Shown: one piece after another, positions 32,726-42,274 of the stretch
How the letters are laid out: the number at the start of each line of letters is the position of its first letter
Numbering within the stretch: the first letter of the stretch is position 1
Assembly: GCF_001591645.1 (NCBI RefSeq)
Contig: NZ_BCVH01000001.1
Location: 682,001-746,000, forward strand
Source of the DNA: Robertmurraya korlensis NBRC 107688
Lineage (GTDB): Bacteria; Bacillota; Bacilli; Bacillales; Cytobacillaceae
DNA length: 64,000 nt
Reading direction: 5' to 3'
Program-made: the position numbers and the translations under genes
Notes under the pieces: model-generated
The model's database searches: none
Told to the model about the DNA's origin: nothing
Seen by the model: only the letters and a program-made list of their open reading frames with translations

Positions 32726-34420
32726 ATGAATCTAACAATCAAACAGAAATTAATAGGGAGTTTTCTAATTATCTCCCTAATTTTCGGAGTAGCTTCCTGC
32801 ATTTCATATTTTAATATGAAGAACTCAAACGAGTCCTATGAATATGTAATAGAGACGGTTACAGAACTTAGAGCCATCACCCAGTCGATTCAAACAGATC
32901 AGGCGTTACAAACAGGCTATTATCGTGCATATATGCTGTATGAAGATAATGAAAAATATAAAGAATTAATGAATGATGCCAATACTAGAATAAACCAGTC
33001 AATAAAAGTAGCAGAAAAACTATCCACCCTACAGGAAACCCGAGATAGACTAGCATCAATTCAACAGCTTAACACTGAATTTAGTGATACTGTCAACCAA
33101 ATCATCGATGATAGTGTGACGGATAAAGAAAAGGCACTTGATGACGGGCTAAGGTTAATTGTTCCTATTAGCAATAGTCTTAATGAAGAAACCCTTTCGA
33201 TGCACGATTGGTTAAAAAATGACATATTAGATGTTAGATATGAAGAAACACAAAAGAATTCAGAACAAGCGATGTTTACTCTTTTATTACTCAGTATTAT
33301 TGCGACCATGATTTCCATTGGTAGTGGAGTGTTTATCTCACTCTTGATTTCAAGGCCAATCGTCAAATTAGGTACTGTAGCCAAACAAGTTTCCTCAGGG
33401 AATTTGCAAGTCGAGCCTCTTACCATTAAGAGTAAGGATGAGATTTACGACTTAAACAAATCATTTGAACAGATGACCATCAACTTACGGGATATGATTC
33501 GTTCCATTGCGGAAAATTCCGACCAAGTAGCAGCTTCTGCAGAACAATTAAATGCAAGTGCTGAACAATCTAGCAAAGCAACAGAAACCGTTGCATCCGC
33601 TATCCAGGAAATCGCTAGCGGGGCAGAGGAAACAACAACAAAACTATCCAATAACGCTGATTCATTAAAAGAAATTTCACAAGGTGTCTTCCATATTTCA
33701 GAAAGCTCGTCTGGCGTATCCGAATTATCAAGAAAAACATCACAAGAAGCGGAAGAAGGCAGTCAGTTTGTTGAAAAGAACTTGAATCAAATGAGATTTA
33801 TCCATCAATCCATTGATCGTTCGAATCAAGTGATCTCTTCTTTATCTATTCGTTCAAAAGAAATTGGTAGCATTTTAGATGTTATTAGTGGAATTGCCGA
33901 TCAAACGAATCTTTTAGCCTTAAATGCAACCATTGAGGCAGCAAGAGCTGGTGAACATGGAAAGGGCTTTGCGGTAGTTGCTGAAGAAGTTCGTAAGTTA
34001 GCTGAGCAATCGCAAGTATCTGCGAAAAATATTGCAGAATTAATCGCCTTTATTCAAAAAGACACAGAAGAATCTGTTCAAATCATGGATGAAGTCGTAA
34101 AGAATGCAGAAGAGGGAGTAAAGGTCTCCGAACAAACAGCAAATAAGTTTTCTCAAATTTTGGATAGCACTAGACATATGACTCCTCAAATTGAGCAAGT
34201 AACAGCAACCGTTCAACAAATATCAGCAAGTATTGATGAAGTAACAAATTCAGCTATAGAAATCTCTAAATTAGCAGAAACCAATGCGGCAGTTTCTGAG
34301 GAAGTTGCTGCATCAACAGAAGAACAGCTTGCTTCTATTGAGGAAATTGATGCATCCGCTCGGTCTCTGGCACAGATGGCTGAGGATTTAAAAGTAGTGG
34401 TAGGTAAGTTTAAAATTTAA
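32726..34420 (+). CDS. Methyl-accepting chemotaxis protein
   Basis: 564 residues. Helix 1 (about 9-30), an extracellular four-helix-bundle-type sensor to about 185, helix 2 (about 187-210), HAMP ('[20 protein letters not shown]'), and a long cytoplasmic signalling coiled coil. The hairpin tip is '[20 protein letters not shown]' and '[20 protein letters not shown]'. It relays a ligand signal to CheA/CheW. AAGGGGAAA precedes the ATG. Its leader carries a cyclic-di-GMP-I riboswitch, so its expression is tied to the motile/sessile second messenger. Confidence 0.93.
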   Translation: MNLTIKQKLIGSFLIISLIFGVASCISYFNMKNSNESYEYVIETVTELRAITQSIQTDQALQTGYYRAYMLYEDNEKYKELMNDANTRINQSIKVAEKLSTLQETRDRLASIQQLNTEFSDTVNQIIDDSVTDKEKALDDGLRLIVPISNSLNEETLSMHDWLKNDILDVRYEETQKNSEQAMFTLLLLSIIATMISIGSGVFISLLISRPIVKLGTVAKQVSSGNLQVEPLTIKSKDEIYDLNKSFEQMTINLRDMIRSIAENSDQVAASAEQLNASAEQSSKATETVASAIQEIASGAEETTTKLSNNADSLKEISQGVFHISESSSGVSELSRKTSQEAEEGSQFVEKNLNQMRFIHQSIDRSNQVISSLSIRSKEIGSILDVISGIADQTNLLALNATIEAARAGEHGKGFAVVAEEVRKLAEQSQVSAKNIAELIAFIQKDTEESVQIMDEVVKNAEEGVKVSEQTANKFSQILDSTRHMTPQIEQVTATVQQISASIDEVTNSAIEISKLAETNAAVSEEVAASTEEQLASIEEIDASARSLAQMAEDLKVVVGKFKI

Positions 34421-34493
34421 GGTATAATTGTTTTATTCTTCTTTGTTAGCCTATAGGGGAGAATTAATACGCTTTAAAAAGATAACCTTTAGG

Positions 34494-34527
34494 AAGAGTC
34501 TATAAAAATTTTATAGGCTCTTTTTAC
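34494..34527 (+). terminator. Terminator of the chemoreceptor gene
   Basis: AAGAGTCTATAAAA and TTTTATAGGCTCTT pair with one G-T, followed by TTT. Confidence 0.82.
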
Positions 34528-34558
34528 CGTCCAATCTCATAAAAAATATATTTTATAT

Positions 34559-34587
34559 TTGTCAGAATATTTATAATAATATATAAT
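34559..34587 (+). promoter_or_regulatory. Sigma-A promoter of the GntR-TRAP operon
   Basis: TTGTCA (34559-34564), 17-base spacer, TATAAT (34582-34587). The surrounding AT-rich dyads (ATATAATATATTTTATAG) could hold the autoregulatory GntR site, but none is diagnostic. Confidence 0.7.
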
Positions 34588-34663
34588 ATATTTTATAGTA
34601 ACATTTCTACTATCTGTATAGTGATTAATCGATAATGAAAATATTCAAGAAGGAGGCTATCAC

Positions 34664-35344
34664 ATGATTAGAAATGTCCTTAAAAAATCAATGACAGATC
34701 AGATCTACCAATCCTTACGGGAAAGCATTATTACTCTTCAGTTCCCTAAGGACGAAAAGATAAATATTAATTCATTAAAAGAACAGTTTGGTACCAGTCA
34801 GACACCCATTCGAGAAGCACTTAATCGATTGCACCAAGAGGGTTTGGTAGAATTTATTTCAAATGTTGGTGTAAAGGTGGTGGAGTTTTCCAAAAAAGAT
34901 GTACTAGAGATCATTGATTTATGTCACTATCTCGATTTATTCGCTTTAAGAGGTGCAATGGAACATGGAAAGATCAATGAATTGGTGGCAGATCTTGAAC
35001 ATGAACTAGAACAACATAAAAAGTCTTATGAGTCAGGAGATGAAGGTACCTACAGATATCATGTAAGTGAATTTCATCAAATGATTCGGAAACACTCTGA
35101 TAATAGAAAGCTTCTAGAGCTCTTTTCTCCACTTCAAGCACAGTTAGATATTGTCGTTACGACGTACTACCAAATCGGGGATTTGGTTAATGAAAATGTG
35201 AGGGAAAAATCATATCAAGAACATAAGGCAATTACAGAAGCGATTAAGGGGGATAATGCAACTTTAGCTATTGCTTTAATGGATGAACATTATCTGACAA
35301 CGAAAAATATGATCCTGACCAATTTTGAAAAGTTAAATTTATAA
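34664..35344 (+). CDS. GntR-family regulator, FadR/FCD subgroup
   Basis: 226 residues with AAGGAGG before the ATG. The N-terminal winged helix ('QIYQSLRESIITLQFPKDEK', 'LKEQFGTSQTPIREALNRLH') is followed by an all-helical FCD ligand domain. That domain keeps Asp/His metal ligands ('HVSEFHQMIRKHSDN', 'EHKAITEAI'). FCD regulators bind small carboxylates or amino-acid derivatives. It is the first gene of an apparent six-gene operon running to 41498 and probably represses it until the substrate is present. Confidence 0.9.
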   Translation: MIRNVLKKSMTDQIYQSLRESIITLQFPKDEKININSLKEQFGTSQTPIREALNRLHQEGLVEFISNVGVKVVEFSKKDVLEIIDLCHYLDLFALRGAMEHGKINELVADLEHELEQHKKSYESGDEGTYRYHVSEFHQMIRKHSDNRKLLELFSPLQAQLDIVVTTYYQIGDLVNENVREKSYQEHKAITEAIKGDNATLAIALMDEHYLTTKNMILTNFEKLNL

Positions 35345-35366
35345 ATGAAAGAATGGGGGAAACTAG

Positions 35367-37370
35367 ATGTCTTCTAAACTAGAAAAATTAGGGTCAACGT
35401 TTCAGTTAAAATCAAAAACATTGAAAAATCGAATTGTTGTGACTGCCCATGCGCTTGGCTGGGACCAAGATGGAGTGATTACCGATAAGTATGCTGATCA
35501 TTTTATTCGAAGAGCAAAAGGCGGAGCTGGATTGATTATGTGTTTTGGTGCAGCAAACGTACATAAAGCTGCGGGTACGATACATGGTTCCGTCAGCTTG
35601 TGGGATGAACGAAATGAGCCCGTCTTAAAAAGAATGGCAAAAGAGGTCCATGAACATGGAGCCTATATCATTTCACAAGCAAGTCATTTAGGAAGAAGAG
35701 GAGACTCTCGAAACTCATTTAGACCACTTATGGCCCCTTCTGATATACCAGAACCTTCACACCGAGAAATTCCACATGTATTAGAAACAGATGAAATCAA
35801 GTCCATCATTACCTCATTTGCTGAAGCAGCAAAAAGATTAGAACGATGCGGCTGGGATGGAATTGAAATTACCTCTTTTGGCGATCACCTTATTGAACAA
35901 TTTTGGAATCCGAAAATTAATAACCGAAAAGATGATTATGGCGGAAGCTGTGAAAATCGGATGCGGTTTTCACTAGAAGTAGTTGAAGCAGTATCTCAAG
36001 CAGTCTCTGAGGGTTTTATCATTAGCTTCCGTTTGACCTCCGATCAAAATAGTGCGACCACAGGGCTTAGCCGTGAGGACTTACTTCAAATAGCCAAACG
36101 ATTAGAGGAAACAGGAAAGATTGACATGTTTAATATTAGTGGCGGTACGGGGATCACGATTGAAACTCAAGCGGGTACTGTACCAGGTGACACTTATGCT
36201 AGGGGAACCTATCTACCGTCTATTAAAAAATATAAAGAGGAACTATCCACTCCTATATTAGGTGCTTGCCGAATATTAGACGTTGAGTTGGCAGAGGAAA
36301 CCCTTAATGCTGGCACATGTGACTTAGTTGCTATGACAAGGGCCACTATAGCAGACCCTGATCTTCCTATTAAAGCCTTTCAAGGCAGAGCCGAAGAAAT
36401 TCGACCTTGTATCGCTTGTAATGAAGGTTGTATCGGCCGTATGTATCAGGGAACGAAAGCCTTATGTACCGTTAATGCTGAGGTAATGCATCCTGAATTA
36501 GTAAAGAGAACGAAGAGTCCGAATCAGCGAAAAATAGTGATTGTTGGGGGAGGCCCAACAGGACTTGAAGCGGCTCGAGTAGCAGCAGAGCGAGGCCTTG
36601 AAGTCATTCTTTATGAAGAGAAAACCCAATTAGGTGGGCAAGTATCATTAGCGACCAAGTTACCAGCAAGACCACATATTGGGTTACATATTAACTGGTT
36701 ACAACGTGAGCTTATCAGACTAGGGGTTACTTTTCATTTAGGAAAAAGAGTGATCGTCGAGACGATAGTCAATGAACAACCGGATGAAGTGGTGATCGCA
36801 ACGGGTTCAACAAGTGCGATTCCATTCCAGGTTCCCCATTCTTCAGCCATCTTCGCCACAGACCTAGATGTGTTACAGGGAAACGTCACAATAAAAGAAG
36901 GATCCAACGTACTTGTGTATGATATTGAAGGACATCATCGTGGAGGCGGGATTGCGAACTATCTAGTGGAAACGACTCAATCCAAAGTAGAGTTGGTCAC
37001 TCCATTTTTACAGGTAGCAGACACGCTTGATCCTACCCAGCTCCCAGCGATGATGAGAAGGTTGTCAAATAACCAAGTTATATGTACTCCTAACGAAGAA
37101 ATGGAAATCGATGAGAAGGCAAACCTCTTCTTAAGAGGGGTATGGTCGGATCAAACCAGGAAAGTAGAAGGGTTTGATTATGTATTATTTGTAGGTTTTA
37201 GAAAAGCTAACACAGAGTTATATGAAGAATTAAAACAAACGCCATTAAAAGATAATCTGCATGTAGCAGGAGATGCATTAGCACCAAGAAGATACTTTGA
37301 TGCCGTGACAGAAGGGGTAAGAATTGGAAGCCAGGTAGGGAACAACGTAGCTGTGGTAGTAAGTGAATAA
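35367..37370 (+). CDS. Fe-S flavin oxidoreductase, TMADH/N-methylproline demethylase-like
   Basis: 667 residues. The N-terminal Old-Yellow-Enzyme FMN barrel covers about 1-345 ('SQASHLGRRGD', 'GWDGIEITSFGDHLIEQFWN'). A [4Fe-4S] cluster follows, with cysteines in 'RPCIACNEGCIGRMYQGTKALC'. The C-terminal half is an ADP/FAD-type domain ('KIVIVGGGPTGLEAARVAAE'). This is the architecture of 2,4-dienoyl-CoA reductase, trimethylamine dehydrogenase and N-methylproline demethylases. The TRAP transporter and SolA-like oxidase in the same operon favour oxidative N-demethylation over fatty-acid reduction. The barrel's usual catalytic Tyr/His pair cannot be fixed by eye. Confidence 0.83.
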   Translation: MSSKLEKLGSTFQLKSKTLKNRIVVTAHALGWDQDGVITDKYADHFIRRAKGGAGLIMCFGAANVHKAAGTIHGSVSLWDERNEPVLKRMAKEVHEHGAYIISQASHLGRRGDSRNSFRPLMAPSDIPEPSHREIPHVLETDEIKSIITSFAEAAKRLERCGWDGIEITSFGDHLIEQFWNPKINNRKDDYGGSCENRMRFSLEVVEAVSQAVSEGFIISFRLTSDQNSATTGLSREDLLQIAKRLEETGKIDMFNISGGTGITIETQAGTVPGDTYARGTYLPSIKKYKEELSTPILGACRILDVELAEETLNAGTCDLVAMTRATIADPDLPIKAFQGRAEEIRPCIACNEGCIGRMYQGTKALCTVNAEVMHPELVKRTKSPNQRKIVIVGGGPTGLEAARVAAERGLEVILYEEKTQLGGQVSLATKLPARPHIGLHINWLQRELIRLGVTFHLGKRVIVETIVNEQPDEVVIATGSTSAIPFQVPHSSAIFATDLDVLQGNVTIKEGSNVLVYDIEGHHRGGGIANYLVETTQSKVELVTPFLQVADTLDPTQLPAMMRRLSNNQVICTPNEEMEIDEKANLFLRGVWSDQTRKVEGFDYVLFVGFRKANTELYEELKQTPLKDNLHVAGDALAPRRYFDAVTEGVRIGSQVGNNVAVVVSE

Positions 37371-37397
37371 TAAATAATAAAAAATGGGGGAATTCAA

Positions 37398-38435
37398 GTG
37401 AAAAAAACGAAAACTTTAGTTTTGAGTATCATATTCATTTTGTCTATTATTCTCGCAGGCTGTGGATCCAACCAAGCATCAAATGAAAACTCTGACTCAG
37501 GAGAAAAGACGTATAAGCTGAAAATGGCAGGACATGTTCCTGACAGTCATCCATCCTCACTAGCTATGAAAAAGTTGGTTGACCGAATCAAGGAAGAATC
37601 GGATGGTCGTATTGAGATTCAAATGTTTCCGAATAATCAATTAGGGGACTACTCAACCGTTTATGAAGAAGTTAGTAGAGGAACGATTGATATGGCTTTG
37701 ATTAGTGTTCCAACCCAGCTTGATAAGCTGTTGGGTATTACGTATCTTCCTTATCTAGTATCTAATTATGAGGAAGCGAAAAAAGTATATTCCCCAGATA
37801 ACTATATTTATAGCTTATTAACAGATGTACACGCAAAACAAAGTGTTAAGTTACTTGGATTCCATATGGAAGGTTTCGGCGGAATCGGAAGCAAAAAAGA
37901 GATTCAGAATATTTTTGATTCTAATGCAAACAAAGACATTACCCTACGTGTGCCACAAATGCTCCTCTTTAACCAACCAATGGAGGACCTTGGTTTCCGT
38001 ACAACGGGCATTCCTTACGCCGACTTATATACGGCTTTACAAACGGGTGTAGCAGATGGATGGACAGGGGGAAGTTCTTCTAGTAACTACGAAGGTTTTA
38101 GAGATGCAATCAAGTATTATTACCAAACGAATGACTTTATGGATGCAAGTTCCATCCTAATTAGTGATAGCCTTTGGAAGGAATTAAGTGAAGAGGATCA
38201 AAAGCTGATTCAATCCGTTGCAACGGATACGATGAACGAAAGCTTTGAGATTGCTGCTAAGAATGAACAGTCCTATCGTGACAAAATGGCAGAAGAGGGA
38301 ATCGATGTAACAGAGTTCAGTGCTGAAGAGCTTACAAAATTAGCTGAGCTTGCCCGAACAAACACTTGGCCTAAATTAGAAGAGGAATATGGAAAAGATG
38401 TGATTCAAAAAATTAAAGAATCAATCGAACAATAA
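37398..38435 (+). CDS. TRAP transporter substrate-binding lipoprotein (DctP family)
   Basis: 345 residues, GTG start after AATGGGGG. A lipoprotein signal ends in the lipobox 'LAGCGSNQ' (Cys near 22), so the protein is tethered to the outer face of the membrane. 'YKLKMAGHVPDSHPSSLAMK', 'RIEIQMFPNNQLG' and 'GFRTTGIPYADLYTALQTGV' are DctP-family segments. It captures an organic anion or zwitterion and delivers it to the DctQM permease encoded next. Confidence 0.92.
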   Translation: MKKTKTLVLSIIFILSIILAGCGSNQASNENSDSGEKTYKLKMAGHVPDSHPSSLAMKKLVDRIKEESDGRIEIQMFPNNQLGDYSTVYEEVSRGTIDMALISVPTQLDKLLGITYLPYLVSNYEEAKKVYSPDNYIYSLLTDVHAKQSVKLLGFHMEGFGGIGSKKEIQNIFDSNANKDITLRVPQMLLFNQPMEDLGFRTTGIPYADLYTALQTGVADGWTGGSSSSNYEGFRDAIKYYYQTNDFMDASSILISDSLWKELSEEDQKLIQSVATDTMNESFEIAAKNEQSYRDKMAEEGIDVTEFSAEELTKLAELARTNTWPKLEEEYGKDVIQKIKESIEQ

Positions 38436-38541
38436 TTTACGGAATTTTCGAACAGGTGGGAATTTTAGGGCATTTTTAAGAAAGTATTGATTATGCCCTA
38501 CTTTCTACAATCACTACGATCTAATGGAAAGAGGTGTTAAT

Positions 38542-39042
38542 GTGACTATTCTTTCAAGCATTTGGGGTTGGTTAAGCAAAATCCAGAAATTATTAATGAT
38601 CCTTTCGAGTATCGGGATTGTGCTGCTTTTAGCGGTAATTGTAATATTACGATATGTAATCAAAGAGGATATTCAAGGAATCGAGGAGCTTCTACTTCTT
38701 CCAGCCTTTTATCTCTATTTTATGGGGGCTTCGTATGCAAGCTATGAAAATAGTCATATTTCCGCTGATATGTCTAATGATTTTATAAAAAACCAACGAG
38801 TGCGTTTTATCGTAAATCTATTAGCCTTAACTATTACTTTTGTTTCCTCTGTATTCTTTTTCGTTTGGAGCTTTAATCAATTCTATTGGAGTTATACCGC
38901 AAAAGGTGCAACAGCCATTTGGGGAATCCCTTTGTTTGTTGTTTATTCCTCAGTGTTGGTTTCCTTCGTTTTAATCGTTCTTTATAATCTTATCCATCTT
39001 GTTAATCGAGTAAGAGATTGGAAGAAAGAGTGGGTGAAGTAA
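38542..39042 (+). CDS. TRAP transporter small permease (DctQ)
   Basis: 166 residues from GTG 38542, six bases after AGAGGTG; the ATG at 38524 lies too close to nothing resembling a ribosome site. Four hydrophobic helices, with the family's 'EELLLLPAFYLYFMGASYA' second-helix region. It pairs with DctM in a sodium-driven TRAP complex. The stop abuts the next ATG. Confidence 0.88.
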   Translation: MTILSSIWGWLSKIQKLLMILSSIGIVLLLAVIVILRYVIKEDIQGIEELLLLPAFYLYFMGASYASYENSHISADMSNDFIKNQRVRFIVNLLALTITFVSSVFFFVWSFNQFYWSYTAKGATAIWGIPLFVVYSSVLVSFVLIVLYNLIHLVNRVRDWKKEWVK

Positions 39043-40338
39043 ATGGAGATCGTCATAGCCTTACTACTTTTAGTGCTTTTGTTGATGATCGGGGTTGCGG
39101 TACCATTTGCCTTTTTTACCACCATCATCTACCTGATTTTTTCACTTGGATATGATTCAAGTTTCTTGGTTCCTTATGGGTTTAGCCAGATTGGAAATGT
39201 CGTGCTGCTCGCGATCCCGCTCTTTATTATGGCCGGAGGCTTAATGGACCGTGGGGGAATTGGGGACAAAATCGTTGATCTTGCCGATGTCCTGGTAGGA
39301 AAGACAAAAGGAGGATTAGGTATTGTTGCCATCGTATCCTGTGGGATCTTTGGTGCTATTTCAGGTAGCGGTTCTGCAGCCTTAACCAGTATAGGCTCCA
39401 TTATTATGCCGCGTTTAGAGAAAAATGGCTATCCACGAGGATTTACTACTTCCTTGATAACAAGTGCTTCCGTATTGGGACTTCTCATTCCTCCGAGCGG
39501 ATTAATGATTTTATATGCTTGGGCATCGAATCAATCCGTTTTGGCTAGTTTCTTAGCCACCGTAATCCCTGGGATTATCCTCGCCATCTTTTTAAGTATC
39601 GTTAATATTGTGTATTTTAGAATAGCAAAAATCACTCCAAAAGGTGACTATACAGATGAGAAATTCACCATCCGTCTAAGAAAGAGTACCATTTCTGCCG
39701 TTCCGGGACTAATGCTTCCGGTCATTATATTAGGGGGGATTTATGGTGGTTTCGTAACTCCGACGGAAGCGGCGGGGATTGCCGTTGTTTATACCATTCC
39801 TGTTGGTTTTTGGATATATAAAAGATTGAACAGAAAAAACTTCTTCGAGGAGCTGACGAAAACAGCGACAACAACAGGAACGATTATGATCATGCTTTTT
39901 TCGATCATGATGTTAAGTCGAATCTTTGTGATGGAAGGCGTACCGGCCAGACTAACGGACTTGTTACTATCAATTACAGAAAATAAGGTTCTATTATTGT
40001 TAATCATTAATTTAATTCTTTTAATCATAGGGATGCTGATGGACGATGCAAGTGCCGTATTGCTAGCTACCCCTGTTCTTCTACCAATTGCCATGAATAT
40101 AGAAGTCGATCCGATTCATTTTGCAGCCATCGTAGGGGTCAACCTTGGTTTAGGCTGTATTACTCCACCAACCGCTCCATTACTATATTTAGGGTCAAGA
40201 ATTGGAAAAACACCTGTAAAAGAGATGCTTGGGCCTACATTTTTATTAATCATTTTCGCCTGGGTTCCAACCCTAGTCATCACTACTTTTTTCCCTGAAG
40301 TAGCTCTATATTTACCTACCCTTCTGTTAAACAGATAG
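39043..40338 (+). CDS. TRAP transporter large permease (DctM)
   Basis: 431 residues, 12 or so hydrophobic helices. Family signatures are 'GAISGSGSAALTSIGSIIMP', 'GLLIPPSGLMILYAW' and 'NLGLGCITPPTAPLLYLGSR'. It is the transport channel of the complex. The ATG directly follows the dctQ stop codon, so the genes are coupled. Confidence 0.93.
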   Translation: MEIVIALLLLVLLLMIGVAVPFAFFTTIIYLIFSLGYDSSFLVPYGFSQIGNVVLLAIPLFIMAGGLMDRGGIGDKIVDLADVLVGKTKGGLGIVAIVSCGIFGAISGSGSAALTSIGSIIMPRLEKNGYPRGFTTSLITSASVLGLLIPPSGLMILYAWASNQSVLASFLATVIPGIILAIFLSIVNIVYFRIAKITPKGDYTDEKFTIRLRKSTISAVPGLMLPVIILGGIYGGFVTPTEAAGIAVVYTIPVGFWIYKRLNRKNFFEELTKTATTTGTIMIMLFSIMMLSRIFVMEGVPARLTDLLLSITENKVLLLLIINLILLIIGMLMDDASAVLLATPVLLPIAMNIEVDPIHFAAIVGVNLGLGCITPPTAPLLYLGSRIGKTPVKEMLGPTFLLIIFAWVPTLVITTFFPEVALYLPTLLLNR

Positions 40339-40373
40339 GATACTTGAAAATAGAAAATAGGAGTGGATGAACG

Positions 40374-41498
40374 ATGAAAGAGACTGTGGGTGTGATTGGT
40401 GTAGGTACAATGGGGAGCATGCTTATGTGGCAACTAGCGAAAGCGGGAATTTCGGTTATTGGTTTTGAACAATTCGGAATCGGTCACGATCGCTCAGCAG
40501 CAGGCGGGGAATCAAGGGTGTTTCGTACGGCTTATTTCGAGGGACCGGAATATGTACCACTATTACTAGAGTCATATAAGCTTTGGAGAGAGCTTGAACA
40601 AGAAACAAACACCAATCTACTCATGTTAAATGGTGGCTTGATGATTGGGGAAGAGACGGTTCTTGGGAATGTTTTAAAAAGTGTGGAAGAGTATAAGCTC
40701 GATCACGAAATATTAACCAGTCAAGAGGTCATGCGAAGATATCCTCAGCACAAGCTATCCAAAACCGAAATGGCTGTATTAGATAAACAAGCCGGCTTTA
40801 TTAGACCGGAACTAGCTGTTGTGGCTGCAGCAGAAGCAGCTAAGGAAAAGGGGGCTGAGATCCTTTCATATACAAAAGTAGAAGATATCTATCATTCTGG
40901 GGAAGGGGTCATTGTAAAAGCAAATAGTAGAGAATACAAATTTGATAAAGTGTATATTACCGCAGGGCCATGGACCAAACAATTTATGCCACAGGTAGAG
41001 CCACACTTTTCTGTCAAACGGATTGTTATGACCTGGTATCCTTCAAAAGATATCAGCCAATACACGAAGGAACGCTTTCCAGTTTTTGCTCGATTAGGAA
41101 AAGACCATGACTACTTTGGGATTCCTGTACTGGATGGAAGTATGGTGAAAATTTCACGTGTTGGTTATTATGATGAAGTGTCTAACCCAGATAAGGTAAA
41201 TAGGGAGGTGACACCCGAGGAACTTCAACAAATCAATTCCTTTGTGAAAGTTCATATGAACGGAATTCTCCCAGCTCCTACTAGAATAGGAGTGTATATG
41301 GACGGATATATGTCTGATGAGCACGCCATTATTGGTCAAGTCCCTCATCTGAAACATGTGTATATGTTGGGAGGCTATTCCGGTCACGGGTTCAAAATGG
41401 CACCTGTCATGGGGAAAATTGCCTTAGATCTACATAGTAAAGGGGAAACGGAACTCCCTATTGAACATTTAAACCTCTCCAGATTTGCTTTTACGTGA
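40374..41498 (+). CDS. SolA-like monomeric sarcosine/N-methyl amino acid oxidase
   Basis: 374 residues. The FAD motif is 'VGVIGVGTMGSMLMWQLAKA' and the C terminus carries 'GGYSGHGFKMAPVMGKIALD', both typical of monomeric sarcosine oxidase and N-methyltryptophan oxidase. These oxidise N-methyl amino acids with O2 to amine, formaldehyde and H2O2. The family's covalent-FAD cysteine, expected in the stretch before 'DEHAIIG', is replaced by Tyr308 ('RIGVYMDGYMSDEHA'), so FAD is probably not cysteinyl-linked. Last gene of the TRAP operon. Confidence 0.85.
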   Translation: MKETVGVIGVGTMGSMLMWQLAKAGISVIGFEQFGIGHDRSAAGGESRVFRTAYFEGPEYVPLLLESYKLWRELEQETNTNLLMLNGGLMIGEETVLGNVLKSVEEYKLDHEILTSQEVMRRYPQHKLSKTEMAVLDKQAGFIRPELAVVAAAEAAKEKGAEILSYTKVEDIYHSGEGVIVKANSREYKFDKVYITAGPWTKQFMPQVEPHFSVKRIVMTWYPSKDISQYTKERFPVFARLGKDHDYFGIPVLDGSMVKISRVGYYDEVSNPDKVNREVTPEELQQINSFVKVHMNGILPAPTRIGVYMDGYMSDEHAIIGQVPHLKHVYMLGGYSGHGFKMAPVMGKIALDLHSKGETELPIEHLNLSRFAFT

Positions 41499-41526
41499 AC
41501 CAGGTTTTGTGCTGAAAAGATGTAAA

Positions 41527-41560
41527 GGTGCTCAATGAATACATTGAGCACCCTTCATCG
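41527..41560. terminator. Bidirectional terminator between convergent genes
   Basis: GGTGCTCAATG and CATTGAGCACC form a perfect 11-bp stem with a 4-nt loop; pyrimidine-rich tails lie on both sides. Confidence 0.8.
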
Positions 41561-41575
41561 TTAATAGATTATTCA

Positions 41576-41968
41576 TTATAAACCTATTTCCTTATTCTCA
41601 CTTATTCTAAATGTTCGTTCTCTTCTAATCCCATATAATAAAAGACACGTTCCACCTACTACAAACAATGGCTCCAACCAATTGGCTTCTGGCCCACTGG
41701 TAATTCGGTGAAGCTGAAAGATCCAATGAAATACAACAATATCAAAACTTAGGAACAGACCGGTTGCCACGATAAATCCATGGAAAAAGGATTTCGAAAA
41801 GAATCGGTAAAACAATGTCATAAGTATAAGAAGGATGAGTATCCCAAATCCAACCGCTCCAATTCGTTCTGGTGCTGTGTTGGCTTTCATCCCAAATGCT
41901 AACGCATCTATGATGTGAAAAAGAAAATCCACTGTAAAAAAACCTGCAATTGCTCCTAAAATTCTCAT
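41576..41968 (-). CDS. Four-helix membrane protein, DUF2243-like
   Basis: 130 residues with four hydrophobic segments. The pattern 'FHGFIVATGLFLSFDIVVFH' then 'WIFQLHRITSGPEANWLEPL' resembles DUF2243 proteins, including their His and Asp positions. Function unknown. The ATG is at 41968 with a weak ribosome site (ATGGAG). Convergent with the SolA-like gene. Confidence 0.65.
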   Translation of the reverse strand: MRILGAIAGFFTVDFLFHIIDALAFGMKANTAPERIGAVGFGILILLILMTLFYRFFSKSFFHGFIVATGLFLSFDIVVFHWIFQLHRITSGPEANWLEPLFVVGGTCLLLYGIRRERTFRISENKEIGL

Positions 41969-42274
41969 ATGAAAACTCCATTTCTATTCAAAAGTCTTAT
42001 CCATTATACCTTGTAACATATCAAACTGTTAAACGGTTAGAACACGGTAAAAGATAATATACGGAATGTTCCTTGTTAGAAAATATTACTAGCTTATAGA
42101 TGAAACAAGAGTCATATTTTTATAATAAAGCATAAACCTAGTCCTTTAACATTATGTTAAAAACAACCCTATAAAAATTTAACAATGTGACTAGGGTTAA
42201 TCACAGCTCCACAGGATATAATTACATCAAGAAATGTCAGATTAATCAAAATATTAACACAAGGTGGGAAGTCT
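41969..42274. other. Promoter region of the C-N hydrolase operon
   Basis: About 305 bases without a gene. A TATAAT at 42217-42222 is a probable -10 without a clear -35. An inverted repeat CCTAGTC/GACTAGG brackets 42138-42196 just upstream and could be an operator. Confidence 0.4.

Noticed and set aside
35367-37370. 2,4-dienoyl-CoA reductase (FadH)
   Set aside because: Same architecture, but no fatty-acid genes nearby and the TRAP/SolA context points to amine demethylation.
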